Positions 25,693-33,728 of a DNA stretch of 64,000 bases are shown piece after piece. The notes beneath the pieces are model-generated. The model was not told the origin of the DNA, made no database searches, and saw nothing but the letters and a program-made list of their open reading frames with translations. The stretch spans positions 1 to 64,000 of the forward strand of contig JADKBW010000014.1 of the NCBI GenBank assembly GCA_016714905.1, written 5' to 3'. Position 1 is the stretch's first letter; the number at the start of each line of letters is the position of its first letter. Made by a program: the position numbers and the translations under genes. Origin of the DNA: Flavobacterium sp. (GTDB lineage Bacteria; Bacteroidota; Bacteroidia; Flavobacteriales; Flavobacteriaceae).

Positions 25693-26147
25693 TTAAGGGG
25701 TAAATACATTCCAATTTGCTCCGTCACTTAAAACGATGCATGATCTTAAACCATTTCCATTTGCATGGTCATTTGAATTCTGACTATCATACATATATAA
25801 CTGATTGCTACTATTAGCGTATGAATTCGCAAAATAAAACTTCACTCCTGTTCCCTCCATTGTAATTTTTGCAGTACTTGAGCTTATATTTCTAATAAAA
25901 TATACTCTACCAGGAAATGATATTGGATTTGGTAATTTAAACTCTTGATCTGTAGCGGTAGGATTTACAGAAATATAAACACCATTATTTATTAATGTTA
26001 CTGAACTACTACCAACTAAAGAAACTGTTTTTACAGATAAATTACCATTAATATCCAATGTGCTTAAAGGTAAAACTGTATTTATCCCAACCTGACCATT
26101 TGATATATTTATAAAAAAATTGCTATTATAAAGTATATTTTTTTCAT
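25693..26147 (-). pseudogene. Small QVGINT-type secreted protein, frameshift in signal peptide
   Basis: From the ATG at 26147 the frame gives MKKIYFIIAIF and then stops. One more T in the seven-T run (26112-26118 on the plus strand) would join it to FINISNGQVGINTVLPLSTL. Repaired, it is an export signal followed by the same QVGINT/TLDINGNLSV entry module as the giant adhesin, then about 110 residues of unknown fold (NPTATDQEFKLPNPISFPGR, VLSDGANWNVFTP). Length about 151 aa. It has no YadA repeats, S74 domain or sorting signal. An alternative upstream start at 26193 would bury the signal peptide and is not favoured. Confidence 0.6.
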
Positions 26148-26329
26148 AATTGTAAATGATATTGATTTTTATTAATTTTAACATAGCAAACATAGATTTT
26201 TTTTATCAAAACAAAAACTTTACATCATTCGAAATCGTTTTCGTGTTAAAAACTTTTTAAAATTCTACAAAAATAAAATTTATATAACATGTAAATCCTT
26301 ACGTTTGGTTAAAGATTTCAAACATTTTA

Positions 26330-26620
26330 GGGGTGGTGGGGACTTGCCGGTAATTGGAATGTTCAGATGAGTTTATCCAAGGACAGGGTTTAATCTGCTT
26401 GGTCATCTCGAACATATATTACCAACAATAATTTCTTGCCGTATAAATATCACGTTCATAATAAATCGTCCTTGATTTATTATTGGGTCAGCCACTTACA
26501 ATGCTCTTGGACGCACCGTTATACCTATCGCTCCCGACCTTAATGCCACGATTGCACTTTGTATAATTCCCTGGTAGTGCATTACGATATAAAACCCAGC
26601 GTTATCTCATTATCCGCCAT
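26330..26620. other. Structured noncoding block, unidentified
   Basis: A block richer in G+C than its AT-rich surroundings, without a reading frame, yet full of complementary segments. GGTAAT (26349-26354) pairs with ATTACC (26418-26423). ATGTTCAGATGA (26359-26370) pairs with TCATCTCGAACAT (26403-26415) with one bulge. CCAAG..CAG (26377-26386) pairs with CTGCTTGG (26395-26402). These nest in one extended hairpin of about 75 bases. ATAATAAATC (26458-26467) pairs perfectly with GATTTATTAT (26474-26483), and TAATGC (26541-26546) with GCATTA (26579-26584). Could be a structured RNA or a recombination site of the adjacent integrase island; the strand is unknown. Confidence 0.5.
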
Positions 26621-26681
26621 TCTATAAAGATTTTTTAATTTCTTAAATTATATATTAAGAAATGATTTGTTCCTTTTCATT

Positions 26682-26834
26682 TTAATTCAATCGTTCAATT
26701 TTGACCTTTAGTTCCAAAACTGCATTTTGCAACCTCAACTTTTCTTTTTTCTTAAAATCCGTTTCAGTTTTTAGTTTGTCATTATTCTTTTTAACCTCTT
26801 CATTCCACTTCTTAATCTTATTAAAGTTAACCAT
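26682..26834 (-). CDS. Small coiled-coil protein, 50 aa
   Basis: MVNFNKIKKWNEEVKKNNDK, then LKTETDFKKKEKLRLQNAVL and ELKVKIERLN: a highly charged, continuous helix with heptad spacing. It overlaps the end of the upstream 71-aa gene by eight bases, so it is probably the last gene of a four-gene leftward operon behind the integrase. The function is unknown; it may multimerise with its neighbours. Confidence 0.5.
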   Translation of the reverse strand: MVNFNKIKKWNEEVKKNNDKLKTETDFKKKEKLRLQNAVLELKVKIERLN

Positions 26835-27042
26835 CAATTCTACTTAATTTTTCAATAAGAATCAACTCCATCAAGTTAAAGAAAGTTGATTCTTGATACA
26901 AGTGCAGGTTTTTATATTTAACTATTTCTGCATCTTGTTTCTTTAATTCCCTTTGAATCTTTGTTCTTGGTACTTTCAAAACTGTTCTCATAGTTTCAAT
27001 GTCATAATACTTTTTATTTCCTTTTATTATAAATGTTACCAT
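26827..27042 (-). CDS. Small HTH/excisionase-like protein, 71 aa
   Basis: Reads MVTFIIKGNKKYYDIETMRT then VLKVPRTKIQRELKKQDAEI. The segment DIETMRTVLKVPRTKIQREL resembles the first two helices of MerR/excisionase-type winged helices, a weak match. Overlaps the upstream acidic gene by 29 bp and the downstream coiled-coil gene by 8 bp, so the three are translationally linked. Its position behind an integrase makes a recombination directionality factor or element regulator a reasonable guess, no more. Confidence 0.55.
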   Translation of the reverse strand: MVTFIIKGNKKYYDIETMRTVLKVPRTKIQRELKKQDAEIVKYKNLHLYQESTFFNLMELILIEKLSRIDG

Positions 27043-27292
27043 TAGTTTTTGATTTGTATATTTTTTCTAATAATCTATATTCCTCGATGAGGTCGTCAAT
27101 GTTTTCTTCATCATTTTCTATTTCGTCTTGTACTTCATCTTGAACCTCATCACCATTAACGATCCTGTCAAACTCATCAGATAATTTGTTGTCAGGTAAG
27201 TTGGTTTCTTCCTCTGGCAGTTCTTGACTTTGACTTTTTTCCAAAAGATATTTCAGAAAGGTTGTGTGTAAATGGGATTTTTTCTTTTTCAT
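27014..27292 (-). CDS. Small acidic protein, 92 aa
   Basis: Start chosen at 27292 (MKKKKSHLHTTFLKYLLEKS), because sequence upstream of it overlaps the integrase end and looks noncoding. A basic N-terminus is followed by a strongly acidic stretch (GDEVQDEVQDEIENDEENID) and a basic tail. No domain recognised. It lies 110 bp downstream of the integrase and overlaps the next gene, so it belongs to the same small leftward operon. Confidence 0.5.
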   Translation of the reverse strand: MKKKKSHLHTTFLKYLLEKSQSQELPEEETNLPDNKLSDEFDRIVNGDEVQDEVQDEIENDEENIDDLIEEYRLLEKIYKSKTNGNIYNKRK

Positions 27293-27401
27293 CTTGTAAC
27301 TTATTTTTTGCTGATTTGAATCAGTATAAGTTATATATTGACAAATAAAGTAGTTTTTAGAAGTAAGGATTTTTATAAGAAAACCATTTTGTATATACTT
27401 G

Positions 27402-28711
27402 TTATACAAAATGGTCTTTTAGGTAATAACAGAAAGACTTTATTGAATTAATCTTTCTTGAATTGTTTTCTAAAAGTGGTCTGAATAGATTCTGTTTTTT
27501 ATTTCTGAATCCGGTTTGGATATATTTTTGAGTCGTAACTAATGAGCTGTGCCCAAGCAAGATACGCAAATAATTAACGTTAACATTTTCCATATCCAAC
27601 AAAAGATTTGTAAAAGTATGTCTGCAATTATGACTGGAAACATTTGTTTCACTCAATTCATACAACTTACATAGTTTTTTTAATCTTTCATTATACTTAC
27701 AATTAAAACCTTAAAGTGTTTGTGTTGTTCCGTTGTAAAATTATTTTTCTTGTCATAATCATTGTATATATCACTTTGAACAAAATCCTTAAATACTAAA
27801 TGATTTGAAGGTTGTCGTTTTAGAAAAGTCTTCAAATGATAATTCCCGTAAATGATTTTATTTTTTGAAGTGGGATTATGTTGCTCATTAAACCCAAAAA
27901 TATCAATTAAGATTTTTGATATTTCTGGCGACATTGCAACGGGTATTTCATTTTTAGTTTTCAACATAGTATAAAGTATCTCATTACTTTTTATTTCACC
28001 AACTTTCAACAATAATAAATCACTTATCCTTGAACCATTCATAAAGAATTGTAAAAGAAACATTCTACTTTCATAAAAGTATTGTTGACCGGGTTCAATA
28101 TTTAATAATTTTATTATGTCGTTGTTTTCCAATACAATTTTCTTTTTTGGTGTTGTCTTAATCTTAATCCCTTTGAATGGGTTTTTCATAATAACCTCAT
28201 CACTATAAATGGCATTATTAAAAATAGTATTGTAAACATTAAAATATGCCTTGATGGTACTTTGTTCTAATTCCTGCTCCTTCAAATAGTTCTTGAACTC
28301 TAAAACCATATCTGTATTAAAGTCGGTTAACTTAATATCCTCTTTGTTGAGTTTTTTCAAATAGGTTTCAATGATATTATACGCGGAATTATAGGAATTA
28401 TAAGTGTTAAGATTTTTTTTCAAATCCCTTCTAGACTTGAAGTAAGTTAAAAAAGTATATTGGGTTTTCTGTTCACTAAAAACATCTTTTTTCAATGATT
28501 CAGTAATCAGATTATTTATGTAATCCCTATCAAAGGTGTTTGATTTTCTGAATTGTTTGAAACTTTTATCATAGTATTTAGTAAAATCCTTTTCCAGCAT
28601 TCTAAACTTCAATGAAATAGTTTTTCTTTTTTTCTCTTTTACAAAGAGGATAGAAACATAACCGAAATCATCGTCTTTATGTTTTTTATTTAGAATAATG
28701 GTTGCACTCAT
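27402..28711 (-). pseudogene. Tyrosine recombinase / phage-type integrase, one frameshift
   Basis: The first 335 residues hold an arm-binding region, a SAM-like core-binding domain (NIIETYLKKLNKEDIKLTDF) and the start of the catalytic domain with the first catalytic Arg in FMNGSRISDLLLLK. The frame breaks near 27707-27720 and continues as FNCKYNERLKKLCKLYELSE, then HNCRHTF (His-x-x-Arg), LGHSSLVTTQKYIQ (His and nucleophile Tyr). One missing A would rejoin it, giving about 435 aa, normal for Bacteroidota integrases of the phage_integrase_SAM_5 type. All catalytic residues are present. It is the only mobility gene of the island. Confidence 0.85.
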
Positions 28712-28939
28712 TTTGATTTCTTTTTAACTTTTGTAAAAGTAGTAAATAAAAAAAGTGAGACAAAAGTGAGTAATTTTATTATTGTATTTTTTAAGTAATT
28801 AAACGAATTGATTTATTTAATGTATTGATTTACAATATATTTATGTTTTACAAAATATAAAACTTATTTTAGATTGCAAATATAGTTTGAATAGTTCGTT
28901 CGAAAAAAGAGAATGTCGAAAAGTTTTGGTAGACAACTA

Positions 28940-29268
28940 TTAAAGTTCTGTTAGAATTTCAGGTTGCCAAAAGTGTTTTTTGAAGTCGACTATTTGGTTG
29001 TTTTCGACTGCTATGCCTTCGCTTTCCAACAGCTGTTGCATGAGATTGGTTCCGTCGAAATGGTGTTTCCCGGTTAGCAAACCGTTACGATTGACGACAC
29101 GATGCGCTGGAACATCTTCAATATTGTGACAGGCATTCATTGCCCAACCTACCATTCGTGCAGATCGACCTGTTCCTAAAGCCTTAGCGATTGCGCCATA
29201 AGAAGTTACTTTCCATAGGGAATTTGTCTGGCAACAATGTACACGCGTTCGAAAAAGTTGGCTTCCAT
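28940..29268 (-). pseudogene. Alkyltransferase-like (ATL/MGMT-family) DNA-binding protein, one frameshift
   Basis: MEANFFERVYIVARQIPYGK reads from 29268; one more A near 29210 joins it to VTSYGAIAKALGTGRSARMV and GWAMNACHNIEDVPAHRVVN. About 109 aa, only the C-terminal DNA-binding domain of MGMT. The methyl-acceptor motif PCHR is replaced by PAHR, so it cannot act as a methyltransferase. ATL proteins instead bind alkylated guanine and direct it to nucleotide excision repair. It is followed upstream by a LysE gene, two bases away. The frameshift probably reflects a sequencing error. Confidence 0.75.
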
Positions 29269-29270
29269 TA

Positions 29271-29899
29271 TTAATTGTACATCAATTTGAATACAGTAAA
29301 CGCTGCGATCAATCCAGTAATCGAACCAATAATGTTGTTGATATTCTTCATGAGGAACGTGGTTTTTGCTTCGATCATTTTAAACGACACGATGTATAAA
29401 TAAAAAACCGAAAAAGAACCCAACATCACACCCAAAACAAAATTGATGATTTCAAATTTCTCAAAATGAAAATAGCCAGAACTTGCTATACTAATACTTG
29501 TAAAAACATAGAAAGGAACAGGAAGAAAATTTAACATTGACAATAGAATACCGTGATAGAAGCGATTGGTTTTACCTTTAATCTTGATATCCTTTTGTTG
29601 CTTTTTGGGTTTCTTGGCAATCCAGAAGAAATAGACGCTTAGGGCCGTGAAAACAAGAATTCCAATTTCTTGCAGGAGCGAGATAATTTCTAAATGAATG
29701 CTAATAAAACGAGCAAAAATTACTGCAACGTAAGTCTGTAGAAAAACAACTATCGACGCACCAACGCTGCAAAACTCAACGCTTCATTCTTGCCTTCTTG
29801 TAGACTGATTTTGGCTGCCGTCATATTGATTAATCCGGGGAGAATAACCGCTAGGACTGCAATACAATAACCCAAAATTAGTGGCAAGACAAAGTCCAT
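29271..29899 (-). pseudogene. LysE-family membrane transporter, one frameshift
   Basis: Reads MDFVLPLILGYCIAVLAVIL, PGLINMTAAKISLQEGKNEA, LSFAA, then breaks near 29755-29770. One extra G in GCGTT restores VGASIVVFLQTYVAVIFARF and the rest, including VFTALSVYFFWIAKKPK and a final pair of helices ending KLMYN. About 209 aa with six predicted membrane helices; the N-terminal PG motif fits LysE/RhtB exporters of amino acids or related solutes. Its ATG directly abuts the stop codon of trmB, and the ATL gene begins two bases past its end, so the three form one tight operon. Confidence 0.72.
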
Positions 29900-30574
29900 C
29901 TATTTGATTTTAAAACGAATATACGTAATTGCTTTATTAATTTCCAAATATTGATTTTCGTAGAAAGTTTGAATTGTAGTTACTTCAGATGGACTGCCTT
30001 CGTTTTTGTAGACATTGTGATTGGCATAAAGCACTTCGTGACCTTCTCCGTGCAATAGACCTAAGGTATAACCGTGCATAAATTCGCTGTCGGTTTTCAA
30101 ATGTACTAGACCGTCTTTTTTGAGGATTTTTTTATAGAGTTGCAAGAACTCCGAATTGGTCATTCGGTGTTTGGTTCTTTTATATTTGATTTGCGGGTCT
30201 GGAAAAGTAATCCAGATTTCGTCGACCTCGTCTTCGATAAAGAGATGATTGATTAGTTCGATTTGCGTTCTAACGAAAGCCACATTGCGTAAGCCATTTT
30301 CTACCGCTGTTTTCGCGCCACGCCAAAATCTTGCTCCTTTAATATCGATTCCGACGAAATTTTTGTTGGGATAACGTTCTGCTAACCCAACGGAATATTC
30401 GCCTTTTCCGCAACCCAGTTCAAGAACAATTGGATTTTCGTTTTTGAAAAAATCGCTGTTCCATTTGCCTCGCAATGGGAATTGGTCGGCGACAACTTCC
30501 TCTCTCGTCGGTTGAAATACATTTTCGAACGTTTCGTTTTCTTTGAATCTTTTTAACTTATTTTTACTTCCCAC
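29900..30574 (-). CDS. trmB: tRNA (guanine-N7-)-methyltransferase TrmB
   Basis: 224 aa, standard length. The SAM-binding motif LELGCGKGEYSVGLAERYP, IDIKGARFWRGAKTA and the family signature ITFPDPQIKYKRTKHRMTNS identify TrmB, which methylates N7 of G46 in the variable loop of tRNAs. First gene of an operon with the LysE-type transporter and the ATL gene. A TAATTTTG -7 box on its strand lies at 30595-30602. Confidence 0.95.
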   Translation of the reverse strand: MGSKNKLKRFKENETFENVFQPTREEVVADQFPLRGKWNSDFFKNENPIVLELGCGKGEYSVGLAERYPNKNFVGIDIKGARFWRGAKTAVENGLRNVAFVRTQIELINHLFIEDEVDEIWITFPDPQIKYKRTKHRMTNSEFLQLYKKILKKDGLVHLKTDSEFMHGYTLGLLHGEGHEVLYANHNVYKNEGSPSEVTTIQTFYENQYLEINKAITYIRFKIK

Positions 30575-30594
30575 GATATAACTTAATGTTTTGG

Positions 30595-30602
30595 CAAAAT
30601 TA
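30595..30602 (-). promoter_or_regulatory. Putative -7 box for trmB operon
   Basis: CAAAATTA on the plus strand is TAATTTTG on the minus strand, matching TAnnTTTG, 21 bp before the trmB ATG. Confidence 0.45.
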
Positions 30603-30663
30603 ACGAAATATATAAGACCGAAACTATATTTATCTTCGCGCCACCAACTTAATAATTTTGCTC

Positions 30664-31743
30664 ATGACTTCGAATTCAATCGAAAAAAATGTGTTAGTAG
30701 CTCCACTGAATTGGGGATTAGGGCATGCGACGCGTTGTATTCCAATTATTAAAGGATTGGAAGAAACCGGATACACGCCAATACTCGCTTCCGACGGTCA
30801 GGCATTAGCTTTATTAAAAAAAGAATTTCCACATTTAAAGTCACTTGAATTGCCGTCGTATGAAATTGAATACGCCAAAGAAGGTTCGGATTTTAAATGG
30901 AAAATGTTGAAAAACATGCCGACGATGATTGATGCTATTTTGGAAGAGAAAAAAATGGTCAAAAAATGGGTAAAGGAATACAATCTCATTGGCGTCATAT
31001 CTGATAACCGTTTGGGTGTGTTTAGTAAGAAAGTTCATAGTGTTTTTATCACGCACCAATTGAATGTTCTTACAGGAACAACCACTTGGATTACCAGTAA
31101 ATTGCACCAACACATCATCAAAAAATATGACGAATGTTGGGTTCCTGATTTTGAAGACGAACCGAATTTAACTGGAAAATTAGGCCATTTAAGTTCGACT
31201 TATTCGCACATTAAATATATCGGACCATTGAGTCGTTTTGAAAAAAAACCAGCCGCAAAGAAATATGACTTGATGATCATCCTGTCTGGCCCAGAACCGC
31301 AGCGAAGTATATTGGAAAATATTCTAAAAGAGCATATCCACGAATTTAACGGCAAGGTTGTTTTTATTTATGGCAAAATGGAGGCACGCCAGAAAAAAAC
31401 GCAAGTAGATCAAGTGACGTACTACAATTATATGACTTCCGCCGAGCTAGAACAAACCTTTAACGAAAGTGACGTCGTGCTTTGTCGCTCGGGTTATACC
31501 AGTGTGATGGATTTGGTGAAACTAGAAAAAAAGGCGTTTTTTATTCCAACGCCAGGACAGTATGAGCAAGAATATTTAGCCAAAAGACTAAAGCGAAATG
31601 GATTTTTCCCGTATGCGAGACAAGAAAAATTTTCGTTTAGACAAGTGCATGAAACCGATTTGTATCGGAAACTGATTCCAAAGATGGAGCCGATTCATTG
31701 GAAGAATTTATTTTGCCTTTTCGAGCGTAAAGGAGAACTCTGA
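30664..31743 (+). CDS. MurG-like family GT-B glycosyltransferase
   Basis: 359 aa from the ATG at 30664; a TTG two codons earlier is also open. N-terminal VLVAPLNWGLGHATRCIPII is the glycine-rich acceptor loop of MurG/UDP-glucosyltransferase-like enzymes. The C-terminal half has ILSGPEPQRS and VLCRSGYTSVMDLV followed by FIPTPGQYEQEYLA, the nucleotide-sugar binding region. It probably glycosylates a lipid or cell-wall precursor at the inner membrane, but the substrate is unknown. Its last 36 bases overlap the 3' end of the convergent kinase gene. Confidence 0.82.
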   Translation: MTSNSIEKNVLVAPLNWGLGHATRCIPIIKGLEETGYTPILASDGQALALLKKEFPHLKSLELPSYEIEYAKEGSDFKWKMLKNMPTMIDAILEEKKMVKKWVKEYNLIGVISDNRLGVFSKKVHSVFITHQLNVLTGTTTWITSKLHQHIIKKYDECWVPDFEDEPNLTGKLGHLSSTYSHIKYIGPLSRFEKKPAAKKYDLMIILSGPEPQRSILENILKEHIHEFNGKVVFIYGKMEARQKKTQVDQVTYYNYMTSAELEQTFNESDVVLCRSGYTSVMDLVKLEKKAFFIPTPGQYEQEYLAKRLKRNGFFPYARQEKFSFRQVHETDLYRKLIPKMEPIHWKNLFCLFERKGEL

Positions 31744-32751
31744 TCCTTTCCCGAATTCGCTTTCTATATAAATTTTCTCATCGTGCGCTTCGATAATGTG
31801 CTTTACAATTGACAAACCTAAGCCAGATCCGCCTTCACTCCGAGCGCCACTCTTGTCGACACGAAAGAAACGTTCGAAAAGCCTAGAAATATGCTGTTTT
31901 TCAATTCCTTCCCCATTATCCTTGATCCTAACAATCACTTTGTTCTTGGTGAGCGTTTCGATGCTCACTTCTGTAGATCCTTTTTCTTTGCCGTATTTGA
32001 TAGAATTCATGATGAGATTAATCAATACCTGCTCGATTTTCTCGCTGTCACCCATAACAATAATAGGCTTGTTATATTTCATATCAAAAATCAACAAGAT
32101 GTCTTTTTTGGACGCTTCCATTTCGAGCAAGTCAAAAACATTTTGAACTAGTTTTACAATATCAAATGGATGAATTTCGAGATTGAGATCGCCCATTTCA
32201 AGTTTCGTAATCATGTCCAAATCTTGTACAATGTAAATCAATCGCTCCACGCCTTTTTCTGCACGTTGCAAGTATTTTTTTCGAATACTTTTGTCATTCA
32301 TGGCGCCATCTAGTAATGTAGAAAGATAGCCTTGAACGGTAAACAGTGGTGTTTTTAATTCATGGGAAACATTCCCAATAAATTCACGACGGTATTCTTC
32401 TCGAACTTTGAGCATTTCGATTTCGAGTTTTTTGTCGGTGGCAAACTTCTTTACTTCACGCGTTAAAGTTGCCATATCGGTGGTAATGGGTTGACTTCTG
32501 AACGTTGATGATTCTAAAAGGGAAACATCATCGTAGATTTTTTTAACCCGACGATATATGAAATGTTCGACGCGATATTGCAAGACAAAAAATGAAAAGG
32601 CGGCAATGGAAGCAGCAAAACAAAGACAGAAGCGGAGAGAAAATTCGAAAAAATAGTAGGTCATTAATGCCACAACCGCTGTAGAAAACAAGGTGATGTA
32701 AAGCGCTGAAATGACCGCAAACTTGTATGTTTTTTTGAAATTAAGACCCAT
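31708..32751 (-). CDS. PhoR-like sensor histidine kinase
   Basis: 347 aa. Two membrane helices (residues about 11-33 and 37-57) with almost no periplasmic loop, then a linker, HisKA domain with the phosphoacceptor His130 in NVSHELKTPLFTVQGYLSTL, and a HATPase domain (NLIMNSIKYGKEKGS, IKDNGEGIEKQH, GSGLGLSIVKHIIE). The short sensor resembles PhoR, which works through the phosphate transporter. The response-regulator gene lies 64 bp upstream on the same strand. A role in phosphate response is inferred from the pair and from the TonB receptor beyond. Confidence 0.88.
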   Translation of the reverse strand: MGLNFKKTYKFAVISALYITLFSTAVVALMTYYFFEFSLRFCLCFAASIAAFSFFVLQYRVEHFIYRRVKKIYDDVSLLESSTFRSQPITTDMATLTREVKKFATDKKLEIEMLKVREEYRREFIGNVSHELKTPLFTVQGYLSTLLDGAMNDKSIRKKYLQRAEKGVERLIYIVQDLDMITKLEMGDLNLEIHPFDIVKLVQNVFDLLEMEASKKDILLIFDMKYNKPIIVMGDSEKIEQVLINLIMNSIKYGKEKGSTEVSIETLTKNKVIVRIKDNGEGIEKQHISRLFERFFRVDKSGARSEGGSGLGLSIVKHIIEAHDEKIYIESEFGKGSEFSFTLEKAK

Positions 32752-32815
32752 ATTTAATTATTGCCACATGGCTATACTGGCAACAACAAAGATATTGTAA
32801 AAAGAGATAGATTGG

Positions 32816-33502
32816 TTATACTTCAAACTTGTAACCCACGCCTTTAATCGTTTTGAAGAAATCGTCGCCGATCTTTTCTCGAAGCTTTCTGATGTGCACG
32901 TCGATGGTTCGTCCGCCTACGATAACTTCGCTTCCCCAAACTTTGTCTAGAATTTCTTCTCTTTTAAAAACCTTTCCTGGTTTGGAAGCCAAGAGATAAA
33001 ACAACTCGAATTCTTTTCTAGGTAAAATAATCTCGAGATCATCCTTGATGATTTTATATTCTTCTCGATTGATTTCGATGCCGCCTACATTTAAAGTCTC
33101 CGAACCTTTTTCTTCTTCATGCTTTAATCTTCTCAGTAAAGCTTTTACTTTACTAACGAGCAATTTAGGTTTTATAGGTTTGGCAATATAGTCGTCTGCG
33201 CCAGCATCAAAACCGGCAACTTGAGAATAATCTTCACTTCTAGCGGTAAGGAATGTAATAATTACTTGACTTAATTCTGGCATACGTCTTATATTTTCGC
33301 AGGCTTCAATCCCGTCCATTTCAGGCATCATTACATCCATAATAATAAGATGTGGGATTTCTTTTTTAGCTTTCGCAATCGCTTCTTTACCATTGGTTGC
33401 GGTAACAATTTGATAACCTTCTTGAGCGAGATTATATCCAACAATCTCTAAGATATCTTGTTCGTCGTCTACTAATAAAATCTTGATGTCTTTCTTCTTC
33501 AT
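32816..33502 (-). CDS. PhoB-like OmpR-family response regulator
   Basis: 228 aa. Receiver domain with D12/D13, phosphoacceptor Asp56 in IIMDVMMPEMDG and Lys in DDYIAKPIKP. C-terminal winged helix (about 130-228) with LPRKEFELFYLLASKPGKVF, KREEILDKVWG, and VIVGGRTIDVHIRKLREKIG. It forms an operon with the PhoR-like kinase. A TAATTTTG box lies only five bases before its ATG, implying a leaderless or nearly leaderless transcript. Confidence 0.92.
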   Translation of the reverse strand: MKKKDIKILLVDDEQDILEIVGYNLAQEGYQIVTATNGKEAIAKAKKEIPHLIIMDVMMPEMDGIEACENIRRMPELSQVIITFLTARSEDYSQVAGFDAGADDYIAKPIKPKLLVSKVKALLRRLKHEEEKGSETLNVGGIEINREEYKIIKDDLEIILPRKEFELFYLLASKPGKVFKREEILDKVWGSEVIVGGRTIDVHIRKLREKIGDDFFKTIKGVGYKFEV

Positions 33503-33507
33503 ACTAG

Positions 33508-33515
33508 CAAAATTA
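33508..33515 (-). promoter_or_regulatory. Putative -7 box for the PhoB/PhoR-like operon
   Basis: CAAAATTA on the plus strand is TAATTTTG on the minus strand and ends five bases before the ATG at 33502, so transcription should start at or next to the start codon. Confidence 0.45.
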
Positions 33516-33728
33516 AGGGTTTAACGCATCTATCAAAAAGTGTTTTTCAACAGATGAATTCCTTTGCGATTGTAAATGTAAAGATAAAAGAATCGTGATA
33601 AATCATGTTTACTATTATTTAATCTCTTAACAATTCGGTAATACTATGCAAACTTAATCGTAACAACTAGTTAACATGAACTTTACAGCGTCGGCGTTCC
33701 TTTGCCAAAAATTTAACATCCTATTAAA

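Noticed and set aside
26330..26620. tmRNA, SRP RNA or RNase P RNA
   Set aside because: Conserved cores of these RNAs were looked for by eye on both strands and not found.
27293..27409. Longer N-terminus for the small acidic protein, starting MYNKYIQNGF
   Set aside because: It overlaps the integrase stop, reads through AT-rich spacer, and a good ATG lies at 27292.
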